A DNA stretch of 64,000 nucleotides, taken from contig JAMAHW010000086.1 in assembly GCA_023627715.1 (NCBI GenBank), forward strand, positions 1-64,000, read 5' to 3'. Position 1 is the stretch's first letter, and the number at the start of each line of letters is the position of its first letter. Below the pieces are notes generated by a model, which was given only the letters and a program-made list of their open reading frames with translations, had not been told where the DNA came from and searched no databases. Made by a program: the position numbers and the translations under genes. Origin of the DNA: Periconia sp. R9002. Lineage: Eukaryota; Ascomycota; Dothideomycetes; Pleosporales; Periconiaceae. This document shows, in pieces, positions 22,301-34,612 of the stretch.

Positions 22301-22998
22301 GGGGAGCGGTTGCTATCGGGGATTGACAACGGATCATTGGGAGAGCGAATCAGATCGAATATGGAGCACGGGTTGGGCAGGTGCTTAGAATATGAATAGA
22401 TGATAGCAACTGTATCGTACATGTTCTGCCCGAGCGACTTGGGGTCTTTTCTGGCCTGGTGCCGCCGGCGAATAGCTTCCTCCATGTGTAAGGCATGACT
22501 GCTTGTGCTCTGCAAGGACTGATTCGTGGCGTGGGTGTGAAATATCTGGTGCTGGCTGAGCCATGTGAGGATGCCTCCCGTCTTATCTTGGATCTCGAGC
22601 GAATCGGGGTCAACTATCAAGGGATGGGGGCATAGAGCACGACGAGGATTGTCCTGGCTTGCTAGGTAGTAGGCTAGGGCGCGAGCGGTGAGTTGGGTGG
22701 GAGCCCTGAAAGGTCTTGAGACGAGACGCTTGTTGCAAGATAGACAGGTAGGGGTGGTACAGTGGGCAGCGGTGCAGCCATGTAGGATTTGGGAGAGGAA
22801 GTGGCGGACCAGATGGATGAACTGGTTCTGTCTGATGATCTGTGAGCATTCGAGGAGTCGTGGGGCAGAAGCAACGTGGGTAGAATTGTGCTCCCATGGT
22901 CCACCTCGACCGGCAACTGAGGGAGCTGGAGGAGAAGGGGAAGAGGAATCACGCCCTTGTTGATGTCGAGGGCCGACCCTCCCAGACGGGCGCGTCAT
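19320..22998 (-). CDS. HECT-type E3 ubiquitin ligase with AZUL zinc finger
   Basis: Three exons (22998-20850, 20799-20281, 20224-19320) give 1190 residues. The N-terminal region at about 55-125 has the AZUL pattern of UBE3A/E6AP-type ligases: FLSQILHGC, then spaced cysteines in HCTTPTCLSC, ending LTARALAYYLAS and LCPH. A long serine-rich linker follows. The C-terminal 350 residues form the HECT domain, including GGVTYEFFRLVLSNAF, LGVLFSLAIYNGI and the catalytic cysteine in STCFGKLMLPEY, which accepts ubiquitin from an E2 before transfer to substrate. The junction between exons 1 and 2 uses a GTGCGT donor and is the least certain. The start ATG at 22998 lies about 600 bases from the divergent REI1 gene. 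It probably acts in cytosol and nucleus. Confidence 0.85.
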
Positions 22999-23603
22999 AA
23001 CATTGGGTTTCGGCGTGGATGATGAGGGTGGTAGCGGTGGAGATGGTGGTGGAGAGTGAAGGGCGGTGCTTCATGGCAGGTACATGTACCTCTCTTGATG
23101 TGATATAAAGGGAAGTGGAAATGAAATGTCCCTATCGATAGCTGGCTGTCCCCAGGGATCGTTTGGCGGCAGCTGCGGCGGACCAGCCAGGGTCCAGTCC
23201 ACATGGTCTTGGCACATGTCGTCACTTTTTCGACCTTCAACATTCGCCCCCGCCAAAATGATTAAAATCCAAATCTGCCACAGAGTTGAACAAACCGAGA
23301 TACCCATTCAGTCTGTAACTTAGTGCCTCCCGTAGTAATGATAGCATAATCCATCACTCGAAACTGTCTGGACCACAACGGCAACGGCAAACTACCTACC
23401 TATTTTTTTTTCATTCCACACTTCACCCAAATTCTGTCCCACTATTGGGCTCGGTGATTTTGCACACCAAACCTTCCCCCACTTAGTCATCTCTATACAT
23501 AAAATCACCCAGCCCGCACACAAAACATACTGTACATTTGCCCACCTCTGCGCCTTTATTTCTTCTGCCCCCTCCCCTCAAATTTGGTCCACAGCCGCCA
23601 AAA
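22999..23603. promoter_or_regulatory. Shared promoter between divergent HECT-ligase and REI1 genes
   Basis: This 605-base divergent region has a run of pyrimidines (CCTCCCCT and CTTTATTTCTTCTGCC) immediately before the REI1 start, as is common for fungal growth-related genes, plus a poly-T tract at 23403. No specific factor site is claimed. Confidence 0.4.
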
Positions 23604-25299
23604 ATGGCTTCCCAAGGCGCAGTACAGTCGACTCACCCCTTCACCTGCAATACCTGCCAGGTCGCTTTCCGCTCCAGCGAGTTGCAGCGTGCCCACATGC
23701 AAACCGACTGGCAGTACGTCCAATCCCTTCTTGAACTGCGCCTGTATACTGACCATACTTGTTGCTAGTCGCTACAATCTCAAGCGTCGTGTCGCCTCGT
23801 TGCCTCCTCTCTCTTCCGAAGTCTTCACCGAGAAGGTGCTTGCTAACAAAGCCACCGCCGCCGCCACCGCCGCCAGGGCCTCGTTCGAGAAAGCTTGCCC
23901 GGCATGCTCCAAAACATACTACAGCGAAAATGCATACAACAACCACCTCAACAGCCAGAAACACAGGATCAACGTGGCCAAGTCTGGTAGGGTCCATGCC
24001 GACGACGCTGCCTCGGTGTCGGGCTCAGTCATGAGCTCTGCCTTTTCTTTGGGCGAGTCGCTAGCTGAGTCCGAAGCCACAGTCGGAGTCAATGGCCAGT
24101 CCGAGAAGGAATTTTCCGAAATGGTGGATGGAATCGAAAATGCAAAGCTCGACGGCGACGAGCCCGTTTCCCGTCGTCCAACACGTCCCCAACACTCTCA
24201 GACCGAGAAACCCGAAGACGATGGTAGTTCGCAAACATCAACAAAGCCTGCAACCGACCCGCTCCTGGACTGTCTATTCTGTAATTACCGATCCCCCAAT
24301 TTCAAACTGAACATTCACCACATGACCCGTTTCCACGGCCTGTTTCTCCCCGAGCAGGAGTATCTTGTTGACGCGGAAGGTCTGTTCAAATACCTCCACA
24401 GCAAGGTTCACGAGGGCTTCCAGTGTCTGAAGTGCCAGAAGATGCTTCACTCTGCATCAGGAATCCAAACGCACATGCGCGACCTGGGCCACTGCACCAT
24501 CGCGTACGAGACTGATGAAGAGCTGGTCGAGATTGGTGAATTCTACGACTTCCGAAGCTCATACCCTGACGCAGCCGAATTCGATGCCAGACAGGAGGAG
24601 GCGGAAAATTCGGATGACTCGACGTCGACCGCGGGCGGAGGGGTCAGGCTGGGTGCCACACGCAAGACAGTCACCACCACCGAAGATGGCGAAGATGGCG
24701 AAGACGAAGGTTGGGAAACAGATAGCACCGTTTCGAGCGTACCCACCGATGAGATCACAGCAGTGCCAATTGACCGCTCTCATCGCCACAAGTCGCTCCA
24801 CAAGTCCAGGCACCACGCTCACGGTGACCCACGCCCGCACCGCAACGCAGATGGGTTTCATTCGCACGCGCACGCCACGCCCGTGGCCGTGTACCACGAC
24901 GACTACGAACTCCACCTACCATCCGGACGAACCGCGGGCCATCGCTCTCTGGCAAAGTACTACCGCCAGAATCTCCGCAACTACCCCGGCGTCGCCGAGC
25001 GCATGGAAGCAGCCCAGAACCGCCGCACCATCACCGCTGGCTCGTCAGATTCGGATGCAGATTCCGACGCCGAGGCCGACGGGACCAACAACAACAACCA
25101 TGGACGTGGCCGTCAGCTCATCAGCCGTGGGGACGGCGGCATGGGTATGGTTGGCGTCAGCGACGCAAAGAAGGCCGAGATCCGAGCCGTCGAAAAACGC
25201 GAGCAGAAGCGCGAGCAGCGCGCCAGGAACAAGTACCAGGCGGGCAACGAGAAGAGGCACAATTTCCAGAAACACTTCCGCGATCCGCTGTTGCAGTGA
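23604..25299 (+). CDS. REI1: REI1-like cytoplasmic 60S ribosome biogenesis factor
   Basis: Two exons (23604-23713, 23769-25299) are joined through a GTACGT...CTAG intron and encode 546 residues. Four zinc fingers are visible: CNTCQVAFRSSELQRAHMQ running into HRYNLKRR across the intron, CPACSKTYYSENAYNNH, CLFCNYRSPNFKLNIHHMTR and CLKCQKMLHSASGIQTHM. An acidic low-complexity stretch follows, then a basic C-terminus (EQKREQRARNKYQAGNEKR). In yeast, Rei1 helps release and recycle Arx1/Alb1 from pre-60S particles in the cytoplasm and probes the polypeptide exit tunnel with its C-terminal region. The early intron after MQTDW and the YNLKRRVASLPPL block are family hallmarks, which makes this identification firm. 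Confidence 0.92.
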
Positions 25300-26682
25300 G
25301 CGAGCGCGAGGCGGCGTCACGGTTCGGGACTGTTATGTTATCGTTCTCTCACTTCCTTCTTTTCGGGATGTTTCATGGTGGTTTCTTTCTCTCTTTCTCT
25401 CTTTTCACTGCAAAGTCATGGATGGTGAAGGTATGTGGAATGTAGAAGCATCCATCATCCCATAGATACTTCCTTGTTCAAAGCATGCATGCGACTGGCG
25501 TTCTTGTTCTCTTTTCTGGTGGGGATTCGACAGATGTAGAGAAACCCATCCATCGATGAAGACATGAAATGCCTGCGGATAACATCCAAATCAAACATTT
25601 TAACAACACGGAAAAATAAAAGTCGCATATTTCTTTTGATATGATCAATACCACGTACACGTATATATGGTGCAACTCGGCCGTAGGTCCAAGGTGCGCG
25701 CTCACTCTGGCTTTTGTTTCCACTTTCCGCACAGTGAACTCCAGTCCTAAAACCAGTCGGACTGACGATGCATCCATCGTTATATAGCGGTATTACTTCT
25801 TTTTTTTCGGAACTATTTGGAGGGGTTCTACCTCGAACAAAAACAAGATCCAAAAGTAAGAAACCAAAAAAACGCGGACAACCTTTTCATACCAAGTAGC
25901 AATACTACATAACCCCCTTTCAGCTCACTCTCTCCTTTTTCTTTCTCTCAGTCTGCAAACCTATACCATACATATGTATAGAAATTCAGGAGCTATAGCC
26001 TACAGTGCGAAAAAAAAGAGCAGAAAAGTAAAGAAAAGAAAAAGTGTAAGCAAAAAATGTGACTGACTAAACTTGATAAAATATCAGACGATTTAAGGGA
26101 TAGATACATGTAAATTTTAGACAAACTTGAATAGTACGAATACTGCCTGGGCTGTCTAGGCGTACATGACGAACCGTGATAGATAGTTTTACTTTTCTAG
26201 CTTTTCTCTCTATACCTTTTCTTTGGCGATTCTTATGCCATGACAACGTTACTCTCCTCTATATCTGAAACATGGGAAAGAAAATAGAACAGAGGAGGAG
26301 GTAGTGGTCCTCACCAATGTTTTCTGTTCTGCACGTTTCTAAATACATATATTTTTCGTCGTACGTGTACATAGGTACATAGGTACATATGTATGTAGCA
26401 TTATGTGTTTCTAAAAAGAATAAGGTGAAGATAAAAGAGGGGGGCCGCAAGGGGAGCAATGGAAAGAAAAAAGAAGAAAACCAAGACAGATTAAATGGAA
26501 GCGAGTAAAGTAAGGACATCTACAGGACAAACATGGTTCAAGTTCAAGTTCAAGTTCAGGTTCAAGTTCAGAAGAGGCGGGCATTGGTTCATTCAGTATT
26601 GATGCATAGTATACTAAGAAGTGCAAAAATGTAAAGAGAGACACCAAGTTTTTTTCTCCGGCTCTGTTTTGACCGACTCAAA
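25300..26682. other. Intergenic region between convergent genes
   Basis: This holds 3' flanks of REI1 and of the DUF7730-like gene. The sequence is AT-rich with T- and A-runs and a short tandem of GTACATAG at about 26370-26397. The open frame at 25455-25853 (minus) has no family features and is rejected as a gene. Confidence 0.5.
26537..26571. repeat. Hexamer tandem repeat (TTCAAG)n
   Basis: The hexamer TTCAAG is repeated about six times, with one copy changed to TTCAGG, in the 3' flank of the minus-strand gene ending at 26683. It is simple-sequence DNA. Confidence 0.9.
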
Positions 26683-27957
26683 CTACTCCGACTTCCTCGG
26701 CAATCGCCCCCGGAAAGTCCAAAAAGACGCATGTCTCGATTCTGTAGCAGCAACATAGCTAGAGTCAATCGCAGTGGGCGGCGCAACAGCAGAAGACGGC
26801 GATACCGACGCTGTATCCGTCCAATCCTCGTCTTCGTACAGAGAGAACGAGATCGGGGTGGTCGGTTCGAGCTCGGGCGAGAAGGACGAAGAGGATGGAG
26901 AGATCACGCTGCTGCCCACGCTGACAATATCCCAGTCTGTTGCGTAAGGGGGTGGGTCGTCCTCGTAGAGTGGGGGGTTGGGGCGCTCGGGAGAGGTCTG
27001 TCTTGGAGATGATGTTGCTGGCAAGGAGGATGTGTCGATGCGGAGTGCTGGGGGGATGCACGAGTTTTTGGCGTGGTACTGAGTTTTGAGATCCTCAAGG
27101 GTTTTACGGGCTCTTTCCTGGCGGATTTGTTCTTCCTCGGAATGATGGAGACGATTGCGCACCGCGGTCTGAATAGCCAACCTGGCCTCGGCTTCAATAA
27201 GGCCTTGGCGCGCTCTCTTGCTGTGTTCCCCACAGAAGATCTTCCGCGCTTTCATCTTGGCCAGCGGGTTCAACAGCCCTTGCGACAGCCTCGTCGACTC
27301 GTGGTTTTCGAACCCTTCAATCATAACATCGCGCAGGTTCTCCACCTTGGCCACCTGTGCGCATGTAATTGCCCAATGAAAGAGGGATGACGATGGGTCT
27401 CCGAATAAGTCAATGTCGTAGATGGAAGGGGGAATGCGGAGCTTGGCGTGTCGGATGAGCGAACGATTGTATGGCGGTAGCTTGTCGAGGAACAGCGGGA
27501 AGATACCCTCGAGGTCCAGAGGCGCAAAGCGTACCGAATTGAATAGGACTGGCAGGGACTCTTGGTAGATGAGATGACTGACGCGAAGGAGATTGATGTT
27601 GATGGGAGCATTTCGGCTGGGGCTCAAAGTGACGTGGATGTGAGGGTGAGGGAAGCGGAGCGAGCTCTTGCTTGGAGAGAGGGGTTGCCGGGTGATTTGG
27701 GCGGTCAGATCAGACACGGATGGATCGGTGAGAACATATTTCCAAATCTCGAGTCGCAGTTCCTTGGGCAAGGACAGTATGTAGCATTTCCCCCGGGCTG
27801 ATTTGGAGCTTAGGTCCTGCTGCGGAGCAAGCGAAATACCTATGGGTACGGGCGAAGTGGGACTCTGTGGGCGGCTGAGAGTTGAGTGGCATGTTGGAAG
27901 CTGCCAACCTTTGTTGGAGCCAGCATAGGACATGTTTTGGGCATCTCGCTCCATCAT
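26683..27957 (-). CDS. F-box-like / DUF7730 (2EXR-type) protein
   Basis: This single-exon gene encodes 424 residues. The recognisable domain starts near residue 58 with ILSLPKELRLEIWKYVL, the helix that begins DUF7730/2EXR proteins of filamentous ascomycetes, and continues with INLLRVSHLIYQESLPVLF, typical of the same fold. It ends around residue 225 with NLRDVMIEGF. A charged helical segment (about 255-300, many Arg/Glu) and a Ser/Pro-rich tail follow. These proteins are numerous in Pezizomycotina and their function is unknown; the N-terminal helix resembles an F-box, so adaptor function is only a guess. A second Met eight codons in could also be the start. Confidence 0.75.
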   Translation of the reverse strand: MMERDAQNMSYAGSNKGWQLPTCHSTLSRPQSPTSPVPIGISLAPQQDLSSKSARGKCYILSLPKELRLEIWKYVLTDPSVSDLTAQITRQPLSPSKSSLRFPHPHIHVTLSPSRNAPININLLRVSHLIYQESLPVLFNSVRFAPLDLEGIFPLFLDKLPPYNRSLIRHAKLRIPPSIYDIDLFGDPSSSLFHWAITCAQVAKVENLRDVMIEGFENHESTRLSQGLLNPLAKMKARKIFCGEHSKRARQGLIEAEARLAIQTAVRNRLHHSEEEQIRQERARKTLEDLKTQYHAKNSCIPPALRIDTSSLPATSSPRQTSPERPNPPLYEDDPPPYATDWDIVSVGSSVISPSSSSFSPELEPTTPISFSLYEDEDWTDTASVSPSSAVAPPTAIDSSYVAATESRHASFWTFRGRLPRKSE

Positions 27958-28670
27958 TGAGCTGGTGGATGGAAGGGCTGCGGAGTTAACGGCGAAGTGC
28001 GATTGACTAGTTCAACTAGCAGCTTAAGGACACGAGTCTCGACTTTGCTCTGATGGGATGGGCTGGTATGCGACTAGTCGACCCTTTGTGCATGCGGATC
28101 CGAAGTATTTGGTGAGGGTGAGCTGGATGAGAATAGTTCTCTGGGTATTTAATGGAAAAGGTAGGTAGTTGCCTTGTCTCGCCCTGTCCTGCCCTTGCGG
28201 GCCTTGGCTTCGCTGTCTGTCAATGATCGCCGCTTGTCAGCTTGCCGTGAAGGCTTACCCCACCGTGCCCCCTTGGCCGCTAACCTTCCTGTGGAGCCTT
28301 GTACACCCTGATCATCCTTTAGTCTACATACCTACTTGCACGGATAATATATCATTCATGTAAAAGGAATTCATTAATTATTGTTGCTGTACATTCGTAT
28401 CACTATAAAACACTAAACGTGAACGCCATAATCGTCACCCGATAACCTGGTATTATTCCCATGGCCTTCCCTGTTGTGTACCCCATTCCCGTCCCAGTTA
28501 TTGCATGTCCCCAACAATCAATACCTAAACATGCCGTGATATCTCATAACCGATAGACCAAAGTCCTGCATTGGGCATCACCATCGTCTTTATCCTCGCA
28601 TTTCATCGTCGCGCCGGGTGTTCCATGACGCGGTGCTTTCCCACGAGCTCAAAGAGTTGAACCAAGGTTG
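27958..28670. promoter_or_regulatory. Upstream region of the DUF7730 gene and 3' flank of NCE102
   Basis: About 700 bases in which no coding sequence was recognised. It contains the promoter of the minus-strand gene starting at 27957. Confidence 0.4.
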
Positions 28671-29308
28671 CTAGACCTGGCTCATGGCGGGACCACCGCG
28701 ACGGACACCACCGCGCAAGTTGGCATTGCCGCGGCCACCCAAGATGGATAGCGCCAATGTTGCCACCCAAGCAGCCCAGCCGAACCAGAAGAAAGCCGTC
28801 GAGGCCTGGGCTTCGCGGCATCGCTTCTCCCTGTTGAACGAGCCGTTGGTGATGTGGTTGGCGGCAGTATAGGCCTGTAGTGGTCAGTATTCTGGCGGGT
28901 TGAGGTTTGCACGCAGAAACGGCGAGACATCAACGTACGCGGTTGTTGCAACTGTGTACATGCAAGTAGGCGGCGGTAGCAACGGCGGCGCAGAACCAAA
29001 AGATGGTGTTTAGGGCATCCAAGCCGATGTTGACAATCGGGACGCTGTAGCTCGAAAGGAAGGCTGTGGGGAGAAGGTACAGCAGCGACAGCATGCCAAA
29101 GACAGCGACGAACATGTCGTAGTTGACCATGGCCGAATTGCCGGCAAAAGCCGTTGCAATCATGTTACCGATCAAGGCCATGGTGATCAAGGAACAGATG
29201 AACTACGCATGCGCAAATCAGCTGTGAATGTTGAACTATCAAGGGGAAAAACATAGGAGCACATACCTGCCAGCCACGAAGGCCCAGGGTGACTGCTTGC
29301 GACACCAT
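28671..29308 (-). CDS. NCE102: Nce102-like MARVEL-domain eisosome protein
   Basis: Three exons (29308-29267, 29202-28939, 28874-28671) give 169 residues, close to the roughly 173 of yeast Nce102. The first exon encodes MVSQAVTLGLRGWQ and splices through GTATGT to FICSLITMALIGNMIA. Four membrane segments are visible: near residues 12-35, the stretch FGMLSLLYLLPTAFL, LNTIFWFCAAVATAAYL, and FFWFGWAAWVATLALSIL near the C-terminus. In yeast Nce102 organises eisosome/MCC plasma-membrane furrows and acts as a sphingolipid sensor. The short basic C-terminal tail follows the last helix. Intron positions and helix content make the assignment secure; the role in this fungus is inferred from the family. 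Confidence 0.9.
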
Positions 29309-32300
29309 TGTGAGGGTGTGTGCGCGTTTGAATCGAGTGGTGGAAGAAGAGATGGATGGCGAGGATGGCTTAACAAAGAGCTAGACTATCAGAGGGTCAG
29401 GTTGCACGATGTTGGCCTGGGAGGGATGTAAAGGGGGGAATAGAGTATGTAGTTGTAGAGATTTGAGGTTCAAGTGTTGCGAGGTGGTGTGGTTTCTGTT
29501 AATAAGGGAGTCAGCGGGCGGTCGCGGATCGAAATCGTCATAGGCACGAGGAAGTGTTGATGAGGAGTGAGAACTACGTCAGAGGGCCATTTGCTCCACA
29601 ACGGATCGAAACTTACCTTTGCGCCAACGGCCGATGATGCCAAAGACTTTTCTTCTTCTTTTGGTGATGAAAGCAGCAACACCCTCGAGGACGTGAGAGG
29701 AGAAAAGAGTATCTGCCTTTGTTTGTTGTTTTGCTGCGACAAGCTCAACGGATGCTCACAGGATGGAGGGTTGGATAATGTGCTTACTGGCTTCCATGAT
29801 TGGCCAAAAAAACGGTTGATTCGGCAACAACAAGCAACCATGCAGCCAGCTTCCACCACACACGACAAATGGACCTGTATGATAGCAGAGTGACTGATTT
29901 ATATTCCTGTCACGCCAGTGTCATACCATCAAGCACTCGCTTCATGAGCAGCCAGTGCAAAATATATATGTAACTACTGCTACCTAACCTGACTTGCAGT
30001 GTGGTACATGTGCATGCATGTAGCACTCCAACTAACTTTCCATTGGGCATTTTGTCGATTCCCTTGCCAACCACAAAAATCAATGCTAACGCTACCCGGC
30101 ACCATGTGGATGCGGGCAGAGCTAACTTTGAATAACCACTCGAGGGTCCGATTGCAGTCACTGAATAGCTCAACTAGTTACCTACCTGCGTGCATCATCA
30201 CTGCAGTCGTCATCCGGATGCCGCCACCGCCGCCGCCGAGGAGCGTCGACGTGCCCTGGCTATTACGCATCATGTGATCATCACCATCAGCCATCTGCTC
30301 GTGTAACTCTGGGCTAACACCAGCTGCTGTGTCTTCACATTCACAGCCCAAATTTGCCATGTCCCGCCCGTATCTGTATTGCAAAGACAGGAATCTCAGT
30401 CTAAGCCACTTTTTTAGGCGTGCGCGCAGAGACCATGACTGCACACGGCAGCATGACTTCTCGTGCATTGCTCTTCGACTCAACTGATGGGCAGTTGGGT
30501 GGAACCCAGTCATGCCATACATGTGGTTTTGACGGGTACGCCACCAAGTCGGTTTTTCACCAAAGCTTCATCCTCGGAGCATTACTGCGCAGCGACCAAT
30601 TACGCTGGTGAGAAATCAACAAAAAATGTTGGTCATGTTGAGATAACATCAAAGCAAGCTGCAAGTCCAGCACTCTAGAGGCCTGGGACAAGCATCGATC
30701 CTGTAGCAGGAAGACCCACCGTCGACCGAGTTTAGCCACGAACGATTGAACCGTGGGCCCATGTCTCACGCTTGCTGCTCGCAGTACCGCGGGTATGTGC
30801 GTCTTAGCCCAAGGGCACAGTACGGCACTGTACGAGCGCTGAATCGTCAATATGAACATGCATGAATCTTGCCGATCTTTTACGGAGTTCTAATGGCTAG
30901 CCGTGCGAGCCATTTCAGGTAGCACCTGGCAAGGTCCGGCCTACTCCAGTCGCGGTGAGTGGGCTAGACAAAGGCGAGGCTAAGGCCCTGCCGATTCCGA
31001 GTGGCCCGTATGCAGGTCGGACCGATGGGCGATCCACGTCGGATGGTCCCATAGCGGAGAAGACAAAGTAAAGTGCACGTTTGGGACGGCGAACAGGCAG
31101 GACTGGCTCACTAGATAGATATGCATTGGGAGGCTGCCCATTGTCTTGGTACAGTACGACTGAATAGTGTGAGTAGACGACTACTTTCAGGAATTGGGAT
31201 TTTTTCCGGGGCCAATCGACATAGGTCCTGTGTCAAGGTGTCTCGAGCGACAGCATTGGAAGAAGACATGACAGACGACGAGGACGACGACGAGGGGTCT
31301 AGGAGGCCGGGGCGGGTTGGCTCGTGCTTGCGCCACAGGGCAGGCAGGGTTATTGCAGGTGTGTGGTGCTGTACTGTATTTCTAGACCGGCTGCAGTGGA
31401 CGAGCGAAGGTTGTCGGGCCAAGGTTTGAAAATGCGGAGCAAACGTGAGTGTGTGCGGGGTCAAGAAGCAAGCAAGCAAGCAAGCTGCAACCTCGTATGC
31501 ATGGGAAAGCCGGACAGGGCCCGCCAACCTTCTCAACGAGCATCCGTGCATATGTGCTGTAGACATGACTTACAATAACGTGTTGCTGCATTTTTCGCAT
31601 TGAGGGGAAGTCGGCTTGCTGTGGCTCTGGGATGGCTCGTTTGATGCACCCCGCTATTTGGACATGGTCTCGTGCAGGATGCTTAGCTCCAGGAACGGCC
31701 CCTCACTCGTTGCGACGGTAGGAGAAAAGAAAGCGTTGTAAGCGAAGCAGGATGGCGTGCATGATGAAGCTTGGAGTGAGCGTAAAGTGTGAACAGGAGA
31801 ATGTGAGAGAGGAAGAGAAGAACGGAGGGGGGCCAACGCCGATCGAGGCCAGCCCGTTAGTTGCCCGTGGTTTGGGGCCAGCCAGCCCAGTCAGTCCCTA
31901 TTATGGGCCATGCCGCCATGGCAAGCCCTGTCAGTCAGCATGCGTGGCCTGTTTGGATGCAATCACCATCATCAGGTCGATTCAAGGTTTTTTGATTGCC
32001 ATGTTGCTGCTGATGCTGGCTGGAGGTGGAGGCGTGAAAGTGCAGCGGGTCGCGAGAGAATGGCTGGGGGCTGGTCGCCGGGTCCTACAGGTCAAGCGTT
32101 CAAGATGATAGTCAGTGTGTGTGAGTGTGTGGTGCAGATGAGGTGAGGTGGGCATGCAATCAAACCGCGCGCCCTAGCCTCTCCTGGCTAGCGCCTTCTC
32201 TAACCGCTCCAGGGCTAGCCCGTTCTCCGCATTTTTCAGGCGCTAGAAAGGGTACCCCCTGATCTGTAACCTGGTGCAGGCAAGCCTCAAAGCCATCTTC

Positions 32301-34612
32301 ACCTCCTCTCCTCTGCCTTAATCCTCCTCCGCCTCCGCGTCCTCGTCCTCGTCTTCTCTCTTCTTTTCCTCATCTCCATCCTCCGTTCCCTCCGCGCGCG
32401 CTCGCCTCCTGTCATGACCACCCGCCCTGCGCCCACTCACCACTACTATCCACCTGGGAATCCGCCGTCCATTGCCTCTGCTCAGCTGCATCCTGGTCAC
32501 CCCATCGCTGCTCTTCTGCCAATCCCGACCGCAAGGCCACTACGCTAGAACCTGCCGACGCTGCCTCTTCAGCCTCCTCCTCCCCCCTTTACACACTGCA
32601 ACCGTAGACCTACCCTTCTTCCAACCTGCTGCCCTCTGTCGCCCCACGGGTTCCAGGCGACCATGCTCCCGCTTCAATAGGCGCCCCTACTCGAACCCAC
32701 ACAATTTAGTTCCCGCTCCACACTATACCCGTGTTCGTCCCTCAGCTTCAGCGCCAACACGGTCGCAAGTCCTGCCCGACCTCTTTTGCCCTGCCGAACC
32801 TGGGCCTGTACATCTCCATGAGACGACTGATGCTCTAGTATAAACTGTCTGTTTCTTCCACCATTCACGCACTTTAGACGACTAGGGATAGATTGGATCA
32901 AGAGTTCGGTGTTTGCTTTTGCTTGCTTTCAGAGGTATGCGAGCCACCCATCCATCCTTCGCTCAATCACGCCCCCCAAAACTCATCGCTCTCCCTTCCA
33001 GTTGTTTCCCGGGGAATCCAAGAGAAGAAAAAAACATAGCTGCTTTCTCAAGACTGCTTTCACTGCGATATAGATTGGCTTGGTGTGTATTCTGCCCCCT
33101 TTTGGACATGGGAAGCGGGGGAGCTGCCCCGCCCACCTTGTCCCATTCTCCGCGCCATCGCCACATGGCAATCATCGCTAGCAAGGCTGACGTCCAAGTA
33201 TTTATCAGAATAATTGTCAGCCTCACATAGAAGGCTCCGGAGTTTATATATTCACTGGCTCCAACACGTATCGCCTTCTTGTACTCGGGTAAGTAGCATG
33301 TCCGTTCAATTCATCTATTTTTGCCCTGTTGCTGCCCCATTGTGTCCCGTTTGCCTGCATTCTGGTGGTTGGACGTACCTCTCCGCCATGATGCGTGCTT
33401 GTTGTTGTCTACCCCTACAGGATCCGGCTGCCAGCATCTCTCTTGTGGATGACTTGTAAGGAGTTGGCGAGCGTGCTGTGCACCGGATCAGGCAATCTAC
33501 AATGCGTGTACTACCTTACCTGGTCGTGTTATTCAGTCGCTTCCGTTCGCACCGTTAAGGTGTGAATGGAAGTGCAGTTGTTGGTGGTAGTTGAGGCAAG
33601 CATTGAATGAGGTGCGGGGACGATGAAGTGGAACCACCATGGAGATCACCATACTCTCTAGGAATGATTTGGGGCGGCCTCTGTGGTTTTTTTATTACCC
33701 CTTCCGACTTGACACGCATTCCCAGCAGAGATTCCTATGCATGCTCATCCCACATATCCTTGTTTCCGTATTCTTTACGCCACTGAAAGCGCTCCGCTAA
33801 AATTGTCACAAACAGCATTTCCTAAATTCGCCTACTGTTGCTTCCACCTTCGATATTGACAGCGGGCCCAACCTTGGAGCATAGACAGACGCTTGACCGC
33901 CTCTGAACACGACACGTCCATCCATTCATCCATATTACCCCTCCCTCCGTCGTAGTATATCTTGCCGTTTCTTTGACATTACCGGCTCAGTTCTCGTACC
34001 CAGGTACTCAACTTCTCACTCCTTTGCTTTTTCCGTTGACGGAGTCGTCTGGCACTTTGGAACGACCGAGGCAAGACCGCTCCATCTCACATCTACTGCA
34101 TTTTACCTTGTTCATCATACTGCGCCCACTAGAATTTCTACTTCATCCTAGCCGGTAATACTGGCAGCACTCCAGATTCCCATACCCCTTGCGTAGCAGT
34201 TTGCGTATACAGGTAGAGCCAAAAACAGGTTTACCTGCAAAGTCACACGCCGAGGCTGCTCTTCTCATTAGGCTCCCGAAGAAGATCAACTTTTACTGGA
34301 GACCGCAGTACGTCTTTTACTATGTTTGCTTCACTACCCCACCTTCACTTAATGTCCATTTCTGCTCGTATCACCCAACCTGCTCTGCTTAGTACTGACA
34401 TCTTAGACATATCCTACCTCCAGTAAGAATAACCCATCATCAACCTTTACCCTTGCAGGCACCTCGAATCTTTTGAGCCTGACTGCACTCCAATCAAGGC
34501 CGACATATCACGCACAGACTACAGTTTTGTGAAATAGAAGGCACAATCTTCATAAATTGTCTTAAAGAGACTGTATCCTTAGTGCCTCTAGTCGACGCGG
34601 AAGAACCTCACC
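29309..34612. other. 5.3-kb stretch without recognised protein genes; probable long leader of the PSP1 gene
   Basis: No open frame here shows family features on either strand. The left part (29309-29560) is the promoter of NCE102. A (CCG)-rich patch lies near 30220 and an (AAGC)n tandem near 31464-31485. From about 32295 the plus strand becomes strongly pyrimidine-rich and stays so up to the PSP1-domain gene. Two well-formed candidate introns lie in it: 33289-33420 (GTAAGT donor, CTACCCCTACAG acceptor) and 34308-34458 (GTACGT donor, CCCTTGCAG acceptor). A 44-codon upstream frame starts at 32414. A long spliced 5' untranslated leader is the best reading. Confidence 0.4.

Noticed and set aside
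25455..25853. Minus-strand frame in the REI1 3' flank
   Set aside because: No motif, poor composition, and located in a convergent 3' region.
31111..32146. Several overlapping frames in the 5.3-kb gap
   Set aside because: Frames on both strands reflect biased composition; none has domain features or consistent splice signals.
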